DNA of 6,931 bases from Chloroflexota bacterium (GTDB taxonomy: Bacteria; Chloroflexota; Dehalococcoidia; Bin125), in the NCBI GenBank assembly GCA_027296805.1, contig JAPUIR010000269.1:1-6931 (forward strand), given 5' to 3'. Shown in pieces: positions 1 through 6,415 of the stretch. Made by a program: the position numbers and the translations under genes. Below the pieces are notes generated by a model. The model worked only from the letters and a program-made list of their open reading frames with translations, was not told where the DNA came from and made no database searches. Position 1 is the stretch's first letter; the number at the start of each line of letters is the position of its first letter.

Positions 1-927
1 GTAGGAGGGCATGACACAGACGTCCGCAGCGCGGTAGTAGGTGGGGAGCTCCGCGCGGGGCAAGGTGCCTACGAAGCGGACCCTGTCGGCGACGCCCACG
101 GCTTCGGCCAGCTCGCGCAGCTCCGCGATGTCCGCTGAGGCCGCGTCTCCACCCGCGACGATCGCCGTGAACGGCTGATCGAGCTCCGTGACGGCGAGCG
201 CCTGGATCAGGATGTCGACGCCCTTGAGCGGTTCGATCCGGCCGACGAACAAGACGAGTAGTTCCTCACCAAGCTTGAGTTCGCGCTTGGCTTGGGCGCG
301 GTCGCCAGGACAGAAGCGTCCGAGATCGACGCCGGCCGGCACGATGGAGACGCAGTCGCGATGCGCTCCGTAGAGCTGGACCAAGAAGTCGCGTTCGTGG
401 GGCGTGGCGCAGATCAGACGGTCGGCGTGCCGCACCACGGTGCGCTCGCCTTCGATCCGGAAGGGGGGCTCATGCTCGGCGCGATTGGCCCGGTTCTTCA
501 CCTCGCCCAAGGTATGGAACATCGCGACGTGCGGGATGCGCCAGCGATCGGCCAGGTCGATTCCGCTCAGCCCAGAGAGCCAGTAATGAGAGTGGACCAG
601 GTCGTACGCCCGACCGTTGTCAGCCGCGTAGCGTGCCACCCCGCGGCTGAAGTCGTCGATCCAGTCGTAGACCTCCAGGGGGCTGAGCTCCTGGACCGGA
701 CCGGCGGGAACGTGGATCAGGCGGACGTTGTCGCTGACCTGAACGACCGCCGGCTGGCCCTCCTCAGTGGCGCGGGTAAAGATGTCGACTTCGCAGCCGC
801 CGCTCCCAAGCTGGGCGGTCAGCTCCGCGATGTAGACGTTCATCCCACCGGCCTTCGTGCCGCCGGGGCTGGCGAGCGGTGAGGTGTGGGTGCTGAGGAA
901 GGCGAGCCGCTGGAGATGGTGAGTCAT
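1..927 (-). CDS. Family-4 glycosyltransferase (MshA-like N-terminus), 3' end cut by window edge
   Basis: Retaining GT-B glycosyltransferase expected to move a sugar from a nucleotide donor to an unidentified acceptor in the cytoplasm. I translated 309 residues from ATG at 927; the frame is still open at base 1. The N-terminal domain has STHTSPLA (12-19) and the glycine-rich AGGMNVYIAEL (26-36), then VHSHYWLSG (111-119), the arrangement of MshA and sucrose-phosphate-synthase-like GT4 enzymes. The start of the donor-binding domain follows: VPAGVDLGRF (196-205) and FVGRIEPLKGVDILIQAL (227-244), with R230 and K235 as the usual phosphate-contacting Arg/Lys. Sequence stops at VMPSY (305-309), just before the expected E-x7-E motif, so roughly 100 or more C-terminal residues lie outside. 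The start overlaps the stop of the upstream GNAT gene (ATGA), and a GAGG sits 10 nt upstream. The acceptor is unknown; MshA-like N-termini also occur in enzymes unrelated to mycothiol. Confidence 0.9.
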   Translation of the reverse strand, partial: MTHHLQRLAFLSTHTSPLASPGGTKAGGMNVYIAELTAQLGSGGCEVDIFTRATEEGQPAVVQVSDNVRLIHVPAGPVQELSPLEVYDWIDDFSRGVARYAADNGRAYDLVHSHYWLSGLSGIDLADRWRIPHVAMFHTLGEVKNRANRAEHEPPFRIEGERTVVRHADRLICATPHERDFLVQLYGAHRDCVSIVPAGVDLGRFCPGDRAQAKRELKLGEELLVLFVGRIEPLKGVDILIQALAVTELDQPFTAIVAGGDAASADIAELRELAEAVGVADRVRFVGTLPRAELPTYYRAADVCVMPSY

Positions 928-1934
928 CGCGAGCCCGCCTCGCGCGTTGGCTGCCGCGTCAATTGCAGGCGTGTGACCGGCGACGCCTTGGCGCCCATCT
1001 GAAACTTGTACTCCTCGTCGCCGCGCAGAAAGTTCACCGCTTGAAGACCGTTCTCGATCGCCTCCCGCACGCAGAAGACCTTGGACGCGATGCCCACAGA
1101 GAGCGCGCGGAAGTCCGGGTCGTAGCCGCTGTTGTAGAGCATGAGCTGGCCGCCGGAGACGAAGCAGAGCACGGTCGCGACGCGCTTGCCGTCGAGCAGT
1201 AAAAAGTAGAGCTGGATCTGTCCGGCGTCGGCCAACCGACCGATGAGGGTATGGAAGAAGGCCGCCATCTGCTGTGTCATGAATTGGGCCTTGTCGCCGC
1301 GCGAGGAGGTCATCATGCGCAAGAAGTCGGGCAGCCGTTCGCGGACTTGCTCCGGATCACTCAGCACCTCAATGTCGACGACGGCCTTGCCGTCGCGCAG
1401 ATTACGGAGCTTGCGCCGGACCTCGTGGCGGTAGCGCTTGCGCAGGCCGGAGACGTAGGACTCCCAGCCGTCTGGGAGCGGAATCACGGGGCAGACCGCT
1501 TCCGTCTCCGAGGTCACCGACCAGCCGCGGGACTCCGCTTTGGCCGGCAGCAGAGCAGCTGTCGTGGAACCTTCCGCCAAGCCGCGCAGATCGGCGCGCT
1601 CCGTCTGCAGAGCGTCGAGCCGGTCCAGCAAGGCATCGACGACCTGCTCGGCCTTGCCGTCCGCGCTGAGCACGTCCATGTAGTCGCAGACCTCGAAGTC
1701 GCCGACGAAGCGAACGACGCCGTCGACGCGCTGGAGCGGCATCACGCCGATCAGGGTGTCGTCCTCGTAGACCGCGGAGAGGTCCAGCTCGCGGTCGTCG
1801 CCGAAGACCTCCCACCAGCCGATCTGGAACTCCGGTGTGACGAACGGTCCGGCCGGAGGCTGGGTGGCGTCCCACAGTGCCCGCCACTCGGCTGCGATCG
1901 CGTCCCAGGTCGCTGGCTCGGTGCGAACACTCAT
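924..1934 (-). CDS. GNAT_6 / FemAB-like (CelD/BcsL-type) acyltransferase
   Basis: A 336-residue protein resembling the GNAT_6 acetyltransferase family (named from CelD/BcsL), which has two GNAT-like halves and is often found in polysaccharide or cell-surface gene sets. Family signatures visible: PFVTPEFQIGWWEVF (30-44), a strand-turn segment LIGVMPLQRV (61-70), DYMDVL (84-89), the basic helix LRKRYRHEVRRKLRNL (164-179), the core LLLDGKRVATVLCFVSGGQLMLYNSGYDP (approx. 245-273), and the terminal NFLRGDEEYKFQMG (301-314), which matches the family's Asp/Asn-F-L-R-G-x-E-x-Y-K ending. There is no signal peptide or membrane segment, so it should be cytoplasmic. The start ATG lies 9 bp after the folE stop, and a TAGGAA formed partly by that stop codon is 6 nt upstream. 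The stop overlaps the glycosyltransferase start by 4 bp, suggesting joint translation and a shared pathway. The acyl donor and acceptor cannot be told. Confidence 0.85.
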   Translation of the reverse strand: MSVRTEPATWDAIAAEWRALWDATQPPAGPFVTPEFQIGWWEVFGDDRELDLSAVYEDDTLIGVMPLQRVDGVVRFVGDFEVCDYMDVLSADGKAEQVVDALLDRLDALQTERADLRGLAEGSTTAALLPAKAESRGWSVTSETEAVCPVIPLPDGWESYVSGLRKRYRHEVRRKLRNLRDGKAVVDIEVLSDPEQVRERLPDFLRMMTSSRGDKAQFMTQQMAAFFHTLIGRLADAGQIQLYFLLLDGKRVATVLCFVSGGQLMLYNSGYDPDFRALSVGIASKVFCVREAIENGLQAVNFLRGDEEYKFQMGAKASPVTRLQLTRQPTREAGSR

Positions 1935-1940
1935 CGACGG

Positions 1941-1946
1941 TTCCTA
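1941..1946 (-). promoter_or_regulatory. Ribosome binding site of the GNAT gene, built into the folE stop
   Basis: On the minus strand this reads TAGGAA. Its TAG is the folE stop codon and its AGGA core lies about 6 nt before the ATG at 1934. The shared bases make translational coupling between folE and the acyltransferase plausible and support the chosen start. Confidence 0.5.
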
Positions 1947-2534
1947 CCCACGCCCAGGACTGACGAAGGCGAGGAATTCCTGGCGGGTCTCCACCTGGCT
2001 CTGGAAGGTGCCGCGCATGGCCGAAGTGACCATACGGCTGCCGGGCTTCTTGACCCCGCGCATCGTCATGCAGAGGTGCTCCGCTTCGATCGCGACGGCG
2101 GTACCGTCGGGCTCCAGCGCCTCCATCAGCGAATCCGCGATTTGGCTGGTAAGCCGCTCCTGGAGCTGCGGCCGGCGAGCCAGCACCTCCACCAAGCGAG
2201 CGATCTTGCTGATGCCCACGACGCGGCCCCGCGGCACGTACGCCACGTGGGCGATGCCATGGAAGGGCAGAAGGTGATGCTCACACATGGAGTAGAAGGG
2301 GATGTCGCGCAGGACCACCATCTCGTCGTGGCCCTCTTCGAAGCCCACCCGGAGCAGACCGTTGGGGTCTTGCTGCACGCCCCCGAAGATCTCCGCGTAG
2401 GATTCGGCGATTCGCCGTGGCGTCTCCACCAGACCCTCGCGGTCCGGATCCTCGCCGATCGCGAGCAGGAGCTCTCGGACCGCCGCCCGGATCCGATCCT
2501 TATCGATTGCGTCAGGGACGGGTTCGGTGGTCAT
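1944..2534 (-). CDS. folE: GTP cyclohydrolase I (FolE, type IA)
   Basis: Catalyses GTP + H2O to 7,8-dihydroneopterin triphosphate + formate, the first step of folate and pterin synthesis, as a cytoplasmic zinc enzyme. I use ATG 2534 (196 aa) rather than an upstream in-frame start at 2810, because residues start matching the family only at about [13 protein letters not shown] and a GGGAGG lies 10 nt before this ATG. Visible family features: [13 protein letters not shown] (34-46), [12 protein letters not shown] (82-93) with C84 and H87 as zinc ligands and H86 catalytic, [23 protein letters not shown] (107-129), and [17 protein letters not shown] (150-166), in which C155 is the third zinc ligand. 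All catalytic residues are present and the length is normal for the family. The start overlaps the last codon of the broken lipid kinase (ATGA). No other pterin genes are in view, so I cannot say whether the product goes to folate or elsewhere. Confidence 0.95.
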   Translation of the reverse strand: MTTEPVPDAIDKDRIRAAVRELLLAIGEDPDREGLVETPRRIAESYAEIFGGVQQDPNGLLRVGFEEGHDEMVVLRDIPFYSMCEHHLLPFHGIAHVAYVPRGRVVGISKIARLVEVLARRPQLQERLTSQIADSLMEALEPDGTAVAIEAEHLCMTMRGVKKPGSRMVTSAMRGTFQSQVETRQEFLAFVSPGRG

Positions 2535-2978
2535 CCGCTGCGAACCTCCCGCGCCAGCACGGGCAGGGCCCCGGCGGCTATCCAGATCTCGGCCGGCATC
2601 GTGCCGACGGGCTCCCCGTCGACCGACACACTCATGGTCACTTCCGGTTCGATAATCACTCGCTTCGCCGTACCGTAGCGCACGCCTGGACGCTGGATGT
2701 GCGACCCCCGATATACCCGGGCGAGAACGTTGAACAGGTCCCAGCGCGACATGCCCGGCACAATCACGGCTCCAGCATCCCATCGGTTGTGCTGGCTCCC
2801 GGTCCGGCATACATCCCGCCTCCGACCCAAGCGGCGTTCAGTACCAGGAACTCCACGAGTGTGAGTGACACTTGGGACGGGCACCCGCGGCGCGCAGGGC
2901 GACGATGGCCTTGGGCCACACACGCCGGGTTCGGCCGCCGCCGGCCTGGGGATTGACGATGATTTTGGCGCTCCGCAC
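2531..2978 (-). pseudogene. Remnant of a diacylglycerol kinase / YegS-like lipid kinase gene (catalytic core deleted, frameshifted)
   Basis: Three pieces in three frames line up with the two ends of the DAGK-catalytic/YegS/BmrU lipid kinase family. Piece 1, GTG 2978 to about 2880, reads AKIIVNPQAGGGRTRR...KAIVALRAAGAR, the family's N-terminal NPxxG nucleotide-phosphate motif and first helix; its frame stops at 2840-2838. Piece 2, about 2870-2768, reads [20 protein letters not shown] then DGMLEP, the family's 'NG..GGG..laP.A..DG.L' stretch; its frame stops at 2766-2764. Piece 3, 2767-2531, reads [21 protein letters not shown], then [15 protein letters not shown] and GALPVL, the family's C-terminal strands. 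The whole is about 150 codons against roughly 300 for intact members. The GGDGT catalytic motif is absent from all three frames, so about 150 internal residues are missing. GTG 2978 is 2 bp after the thrC stop, and the 3' end overlaps folE by 4 bp, as an intact operon gene would. An assembly error could mimic this. The C-terminal frame alone is open from 2923 (130 codons) but begins in nonsense sequence. Confidence 0.8.
2545..2550 (-). promoter_or_regulatory. Ribosome binding site of folE
   Basis: GGGAGG on the minus strand, 10 nt before ATG 2534. It decides the folE start against the longer upstream reading frame. It also gives folE its own initiation signal even though the overlapping upstream gene is broken. 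Confidence 0.6.
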
Positions 2979-2980
2979 CG

Positions 2981-4054
2981 CTAGTCCAGTGCGGCTTCGG
3001 CCGCCTCCAGCGTGTTCGGGATCTCGATGAGGTCGGGTTCGATCGCCAGGGCGACGTCTGGATCCTTCAAACCGGAGCCCGTGATGACACAGACGACCTG
3101 CTTGCCCGCCAGATCAACGCCGCTCTCCGCCAGCGAAAGCAGCCCCGCGACCGAGGCCGCGGAAGCGGGCTCGCAGAAGACGCCCTCGTCGCGGGCGAGG
3201 CGCCGATAGGCATCCAGAATCTGTTCGTCGCTGACGGCCTGGATCGCACCGCCGGACTCGTCGCGCGCCCGGATCGCACCCTCCCAGGAGGCGGGCTTGC
3301 CGATCCGGATCGCGGTCGCGATGGTCTCTGGGTGTTCCACGGGCGCGCCCTGGACGAGCGGGGCGGCGCCCGCCGCTTGGAAGCCGAACATGCGCGGCGT
3401 ACGGGAAGCCTTCTCGGCCTGGTAGTACTCGCGATAGCCCGCCCAGTAGGCGGTGATGTTGCCCGCATTGCCCACGGGGATGCAATGGAGGTCCGGAGCG
3501 TCGCCCAGCGCATCGACGATCTCGAGCGCGGCGGTCTTCTGCCCGGCGATGCGGTGTGGGTTGACGGAGTTGACCAAGGTGATGGGGCGACGCTTCGTGA
3601 TCTGTTGAGCCAGGGTGAGGGCGTCGTCGAACGAGCCATCGACGGAGAGGATGCGGGCGCCGTGCACGATCGCTTGGGCCAGCTTGCCCTGGGCGATGTT
3701 GCCCCGCGGCACGATCACGTAGCAGCGCAGACCGTAGCGCGCGGCGTAGGCGGCGGCGGAAGCGCTGGTGTTGCCGGTGGAGGCGCACATCACAGCGGTC
3801 GCGCCCTCTTCCAGCGCCTTGGCCACGGCGACCACCATGCCGCGATCCTTGAACGAGCCGGAAGGGTTGGTGGACTCCAGTTTGAGATGCACCTCGGCCC
3901 CGGTCGCTTCCTCCAGGGAGGGTGCGCGGACCAGTGGGGTGTCCCCCTCGCCCAGGCTGATGCGCGGAGTCGCTTCCGTGAGGGGAAGGTACGCCCCGTA
4001 GCGGGCGATCACGCCGGGCCGCGGCGCGTCGGACGGGGCGGTGGGATCAGGCAT
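2981..4054 (-). CDS. thrC: Threonine synthase (PLP-dependent, bacterial short type)
   Basis: Converts O-phospho-L-homoserine to L-threonine + phosphate, the last step of threonine synthesis, using pyridoxal phosphate. I chose ATG 4054 (357 aa), because the open frame upstream to 4252 lies inside the preceding gene and has the shadow-like Arg/Ser-rich composition. Motifs in order: GEGDTPLV (35-42), the PLP-lysine loop [13 protein letters not shown] (61-73) with K69 as the Schiff-base lysine, [18 protein letters not shown] (91-108), PVGNAGN (193-199) as the glycine-rich phosphate-binding loop, FCEPASAAS (293-301) and [10 protein letters not shown] (323-332). Nothing essential is missing and the length is that of the compact fold-type-II enzymes. 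The start overlaps the end of the coiled-coil gene by 8 bp; the stop is 2 bp before the lipid kinase remnant. Homoserine kinase, needed to supply the substrate, is not in the window. Confidence 0.95.
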   Translation of the reverse strand: MPDPTAPSDAPRPGVIARYGAYLPLTEATPRISLGEGDTPLVRAPSLEEATGAEVHLKLESTNPSGSFKDRGMVVAVAKALEEGATAVMCASTGNTSASAAAYAARYGLRCYVIVPRGNIAQGKLAQAIVHGARILSVDGSFDDALTLAQQITKRRPITLVNSVNPHRIAGQKTAALEIVDALGDAPDLHCIPVGNAGNITAYWAGYREYYQAEKASRTPRMFGFQAAGAAPLVQGAPVEHPETIATAIRIGKPASWEGAIRARDESGGAIQAVSDEQILDAYRRLARDEGVFCEPASAASVAGLLSLAESGVDLAGKQVVCVITGSGLKDPDVALAIEPDLIEIPNTLEAAEAALD

Positions 4055-5066
4055 CCGGTCCGGCCTTCGTGCGACCGTATCCGCGGATCTCGCGAATCTC
4101 TTGTTCCAAGTCCGACACCTGCTGGCGCCTGACTTTCTCCTGCAAGGCAAGGAAGCGCTCGGCCTCCTTGCGGGAGGAGTCGGCCGCCTCATCGACGCTA
4201 TGCCGCAGCTCGCCCAGCGTCCGCTCGTGCTGGTCTCCGCGGGCCCGGGCAAGCTGCACGTGTCGCTCCATCTCGGTCAGGCGGGCGGACATTGCTTCGT
4301 TGTCGCGGGCCATTTCGTTGGCGCGCTCCATCGTCGCGTCCTGCGATTGACGGACTGCATCAAAACGCTCGCGCAGCGCTTCCAGCTCCTCCGCCATCTC
4401 CGCGCCGCGGTTGGCGGCTTCCTGTACCCGCCGCAGGCCGTCGTTGATTTGGTCGACACGCTCGCGCAGATCGTCAAAGCCGCGCTGCAGCTCTTCCTGG
4501 ACCTGGGCCGCCGTCCGCGCATCGCCCTGCATGCGGCGCTGCGTCTCGGCGTTGGCCGCGAGGCGCGCGTCGATGCCGCTGAGGTTGAGGTCGGCCTGTT
4601 CGAGCCGCTGCACCATCAGCGCGACCTCTTCCTGGAGACGTCGGGTGAGGTCTTCGACCAGCCCCAGCTTCTCCGTCACGCCGGCCGCGGCCTGCTCCGC
4701 GAACTCCGTGCGGCGGCGCAGCTCCCCTCGTTCGTCCCGTTCGGCTTGCATCTCGGCTCGGAGCTGGCGTGTGAACAGCTCGCGCTGCTCCGTGTCCTGG
4801 CCCGATGCGCCCTGCGCCCGGTCGATGCGCTCTCGCAGCATGCGGATCTGCTCCGGCAGCTCCGTCAGCAGCTCGACTTGGGCGGCGAGATTCGTGCCGC
4901 CGTGGTCGGCACGCTGCTGCTGCTCCTGTACGTCCCAAAGTTGGGTCTGATTCTGCTCGGCTTGGTCGCCGTACTCGCGCAGTTGCGCCTTCACTGTGCG
5001 CAGCTCGCTCTCGAGCCACTCCACCATGCTCTGGAACGATTTGGGGTCAGGCGCGGGCGAGGTCAT
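4047..5066 (-). CDS. Uncharacterised soluble coiled-coil protein between hom and thrC
   Basis: I do not recognise a named family. The 339-residue product is Glu/Gln/Arg/Ala-rich with no cysteine, no signal peptide and no membrane segment. A Ser/Pro-rich start ([10 protein letters not shown]) leads into an almost continuous helical coiled coil with leucine or other aliphatic residues at heptad-like spacing: about 12-85 ([20 protein letters not shown] and on), a small break with Gly/Ser at 86-90, then about 93-325. It ends with a basic tail ([16 protein letters not shown]). It is probably a real gene: its ATG overlaps the hom stop as ATGA, its stop lies 8 bp inside thrC, and it fills the space between two certain genes. 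The ATG lacks a strong ribosome binding site, so it probably relies on coupling to hom. Resemblance to SMC or tropomyosin-like proteins would be compositional only. A scaffold or cell-structure role is possible, and nothing in the sequence ties it to threonine synthesis apart from position. Confidence 0.82.
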   Translation of the reverse strand: MTSPAPDPKSFQSMVEWLESELRTVKAQLREYGDQAEQNQTQLWDVQEQQQRADHGGTNLAAQVELLTELPEQIRMLRERIDRAQGASGQDTEQRELFTRQLRAEMQAERDERGELRRRTEFAEQAAAGVTEKLGLVEDLTRRLQEEVALMVQRLEQADLNLSGIDARLAANAETQRRMQGDARTAAQVQEELQRGFDDLRERVDQINDGLRRVQEAANRGAEMAEELEALRERFDAVRQSQDATMERANEMARDNEAMSARLTEMERHVQLARARGDQHERTLGELRHSVDEAADSSRKEAERFLALQEKVRRQQVSDLEQEIREIRGYGRTKAGPDA

Positions 5067-6388
5067 GCGCGTGCTGTTTCCATGCGAATGCGGACCCCGA
5101 TATCGTGCACGGACTCCATGCCACGTACGGCCTCACGGAAGGCGTCCAGGTCGGCTTCTTTCGTTTCGTGCGTGGTCATGATGAGCTCGGCGGTGCCCGC
5201 GACGGCGTCGGCCTCCACCTGGATCAGGGAAGCGATGCTGGTCTGGTGCTCCGCGAGCAGACGGCCCAGATCCGCGAGGACGCCGGGGCGATCGTATACA
5301 ACCATGCGCAAATAATATGGCATGCGTAGCTCGCCAATGGGGCGGATGCAGGCGGGAGGGTCGGAAGGGCGCAGCGGCCGGGGTTTCTGGCCGGCGGCAA
5401 TGCCGTAGGCCACGTCCAGCACATCGGCGACGACCGCGCTCGTGGTGGGCCCCGCGCCTGCACCTTCGCCTTGGAAGATGGCGCGGCCCAGCAGGTCACC
5501 TTCGACGGCGACGGCGTTGAGCACCCCGTCGACCCGCGCCAGCGGCTCAGAGCGGGGCACGAGCGTGGGATGTACCCGCGCCTCCAGGGTGTCCGGCTGC
5601 CCCTCCACGCGCTGGGCGGTGGCGAGTAGCCGAATCACATAGCCGAGGTCGGCCGCGTAGCGAAAGTCGCGCGCGGTGAGCTGGGTGATGCCCTCACAGT
5701 AGATCTCGTCTGGAGAGACGGTGGTGTGAAAAGCGAGGCTGGCGAGGATGGCCAGCTTGTAGGCGGCGTCGGTGCCTTCGACGTCGCTGCTGGGGTCGGC
5801 CTCCGCGTAGCCCAGCCGCTGGGCTTCAGCCAGGGCGTCCTCGTAGGAAGCACCGTGTTGGGCCATCGCGGTCAGCATGAAATTCGTCGTGCCATTGATG
5901 ATCGCCTGGAGGCGCTGCACCTCGTTGGCCTGCAGGTCGCGCTTCAGCGGCGAGATGATCGGGATGCCGCCACCGACGCTGGCCTCGTACTCGAGCTCCA
6001 CGGACTGCGCCTGCGCCAATGCCAACAGCTCCGGGCCGTGTTTGGCCATGACTTCCTTGTTGGCCGTGACGACGTGTTTGCCGCTCCGCAGCGCGGCGCG
6101 GATGCAATCGAGCGCGGGTTGCTCGCCGCCCATCAATTCCACCGTGATCGCGATGTCGGGGGCGGTCGCTACCGCGATGGGGTCTTGGGAGAGCGTCACG
6201 TCGCCGAGAGGGAGGCTGCGCTCGCGCTCGACATCGCGTACAGCGACGCGGCGAACTTCTAGCGCGCGCCCCCCGCGGCGGGTGTACACCTCCGCGCGAG
6301 AAAGGAGCGTGTCGAACACGCCGGCGCCCACGACGCCAAGACCCAACAGGCCAATGCCAATCGCGTCGCTTGAGCTGGGGTTCGGCAT
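5063..6388 (-). CDS. hom: Homoserine dehydrogenase with C-terminal ACT domain
   Basis: Reduces L-aspartate 4-semialdehyde to L-homoserine with NAD(P)H, the branch point to threonine and methionine. The 441-residue protein has the usual monofunctional layout. The N-terminal Rossmann fold carries GLLGLGVVGAG (13-23, GxGxxG at 16-21), and HVVTANK ends at K111. The substrate domain has GGGIPIISPLKRDL (139-152), INGTTNFML (164-172) and a run in which E196, D202, D207 and K211 have the same spacing as the catalytic and homoserine-binding E/D/D/K set of the yeast enzyme. From about 360 an ACT domain follows (RMVVYDRPGVLADLGRLLAE), the usual site of threonine feedback in this type. No kinase domain is fused, so aspartokinase must be elsewhere. 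ATG 6388 is preceded by GGGAGG at 4 nt. The gene lies 27 bp after the acidic-protein stop and overlaps the coiled-coil start by 4 bp. Confidence 0.96.
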   Translation of the reverse strand: MPNPSSSDAIGIGLLGLGVVGAGVFDTLLSRAEVYTRRGGRALEVRRVAVRDVERERSLPLGDVTLSQDPIAVATAPDIAITVELMGGEQPALDCIRAALRSGKHVVTANKEVMAKHGPELLALAQAQSVELEYEASVGGGIPIISPLKRDLQANEVQRLQAIINGTTNFMLTAMAQHGASYEDALAEAQRLGYAEADPSSDVEGTDAAYKLAILASLAFHTTVSPDEIYCEGITQLTARDFRYAADLGYVIRLLATAQRVEGQPDTLEARVHPTLVPRSEPLARVDGVLNAVAVEGDLLGRAIFQGEGAGAGPTTSAVVADVLDVAYGIAAGQKPRPLRPSDPPACIRPIGELRMPYYLRMVVYDRPGVLADLGRLLAEHQTSIASLIQVEADAVAGTAELIMTTHETKEADLDAFREAVRGMESVHDIGVRIRMETARA

Positions 6389-6392
6389 GCGG

Positions 6393-6398
6393 CCTCCC
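6393..6398 (-). promoter_or_regulatory. Ribosome binding site of hom
   Basis: GGGAGG on the minus strand, 4 nt before ATG 6388, inside the 27-bp gap after the acidic-protein gene. It is a strong Shine-Dalgarno match and supports this start. I saw no terminator or threonine/isoleucine-rich leader peptide in the gap, so hom appears to be co-transcribed with the gene before it. Confidence 0.65.
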
Positions 6399-6415
6399 TG
6401 TACCGGGGCGGACGT

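Noticed and set aside
292..882. 196-codon plus-strand frame near the left edge
   Set aside because: It is antisense to the glycosyltransferase, which has unmistakable GT4 motifs over the same bases.
1251..2678. 475-codon open frame on the plus strand
   Set aside because: It lies antisense to the GNAT and folE genes, whose motifs are clear. It shows no recognisable domain and is the usual long antisense frame of high-GC DNA.
2535..2810. Upstream extension of folE to ATG 2810
   Set aside because: The added 92 residues are a shadow of the lipid kinase remnant in another frame, with no FolE homology. ATG 2534 has a good ribosome binding site.
2991..3004. Hairpin gcggc-ttcg-gccgc near the end of thrC, considered as a terminator
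   Set aside because: The 5-bp stem lies inside the thrC coding sequence and has no T-run after it in the direction of transcription. GC-rich chance hairpins are expected here.
4055..4252. Upstream extension of thrC to ATG 4252
   Set aside because: The extra 66 residues overlap the coiled-coil gene, are Arg/Ser/Pro-rich and shadow-like, and do not match threonine synthases.
4041..5315. 424-codon open frame on the plus strand, leucine-rich
   Set aside because: It is antisense to the coiled-coil gene and the end of hom. Its Leu/Ala/Arg-rich composition is the complement of Glu/Gln-rich codons and not evidence of a gene.
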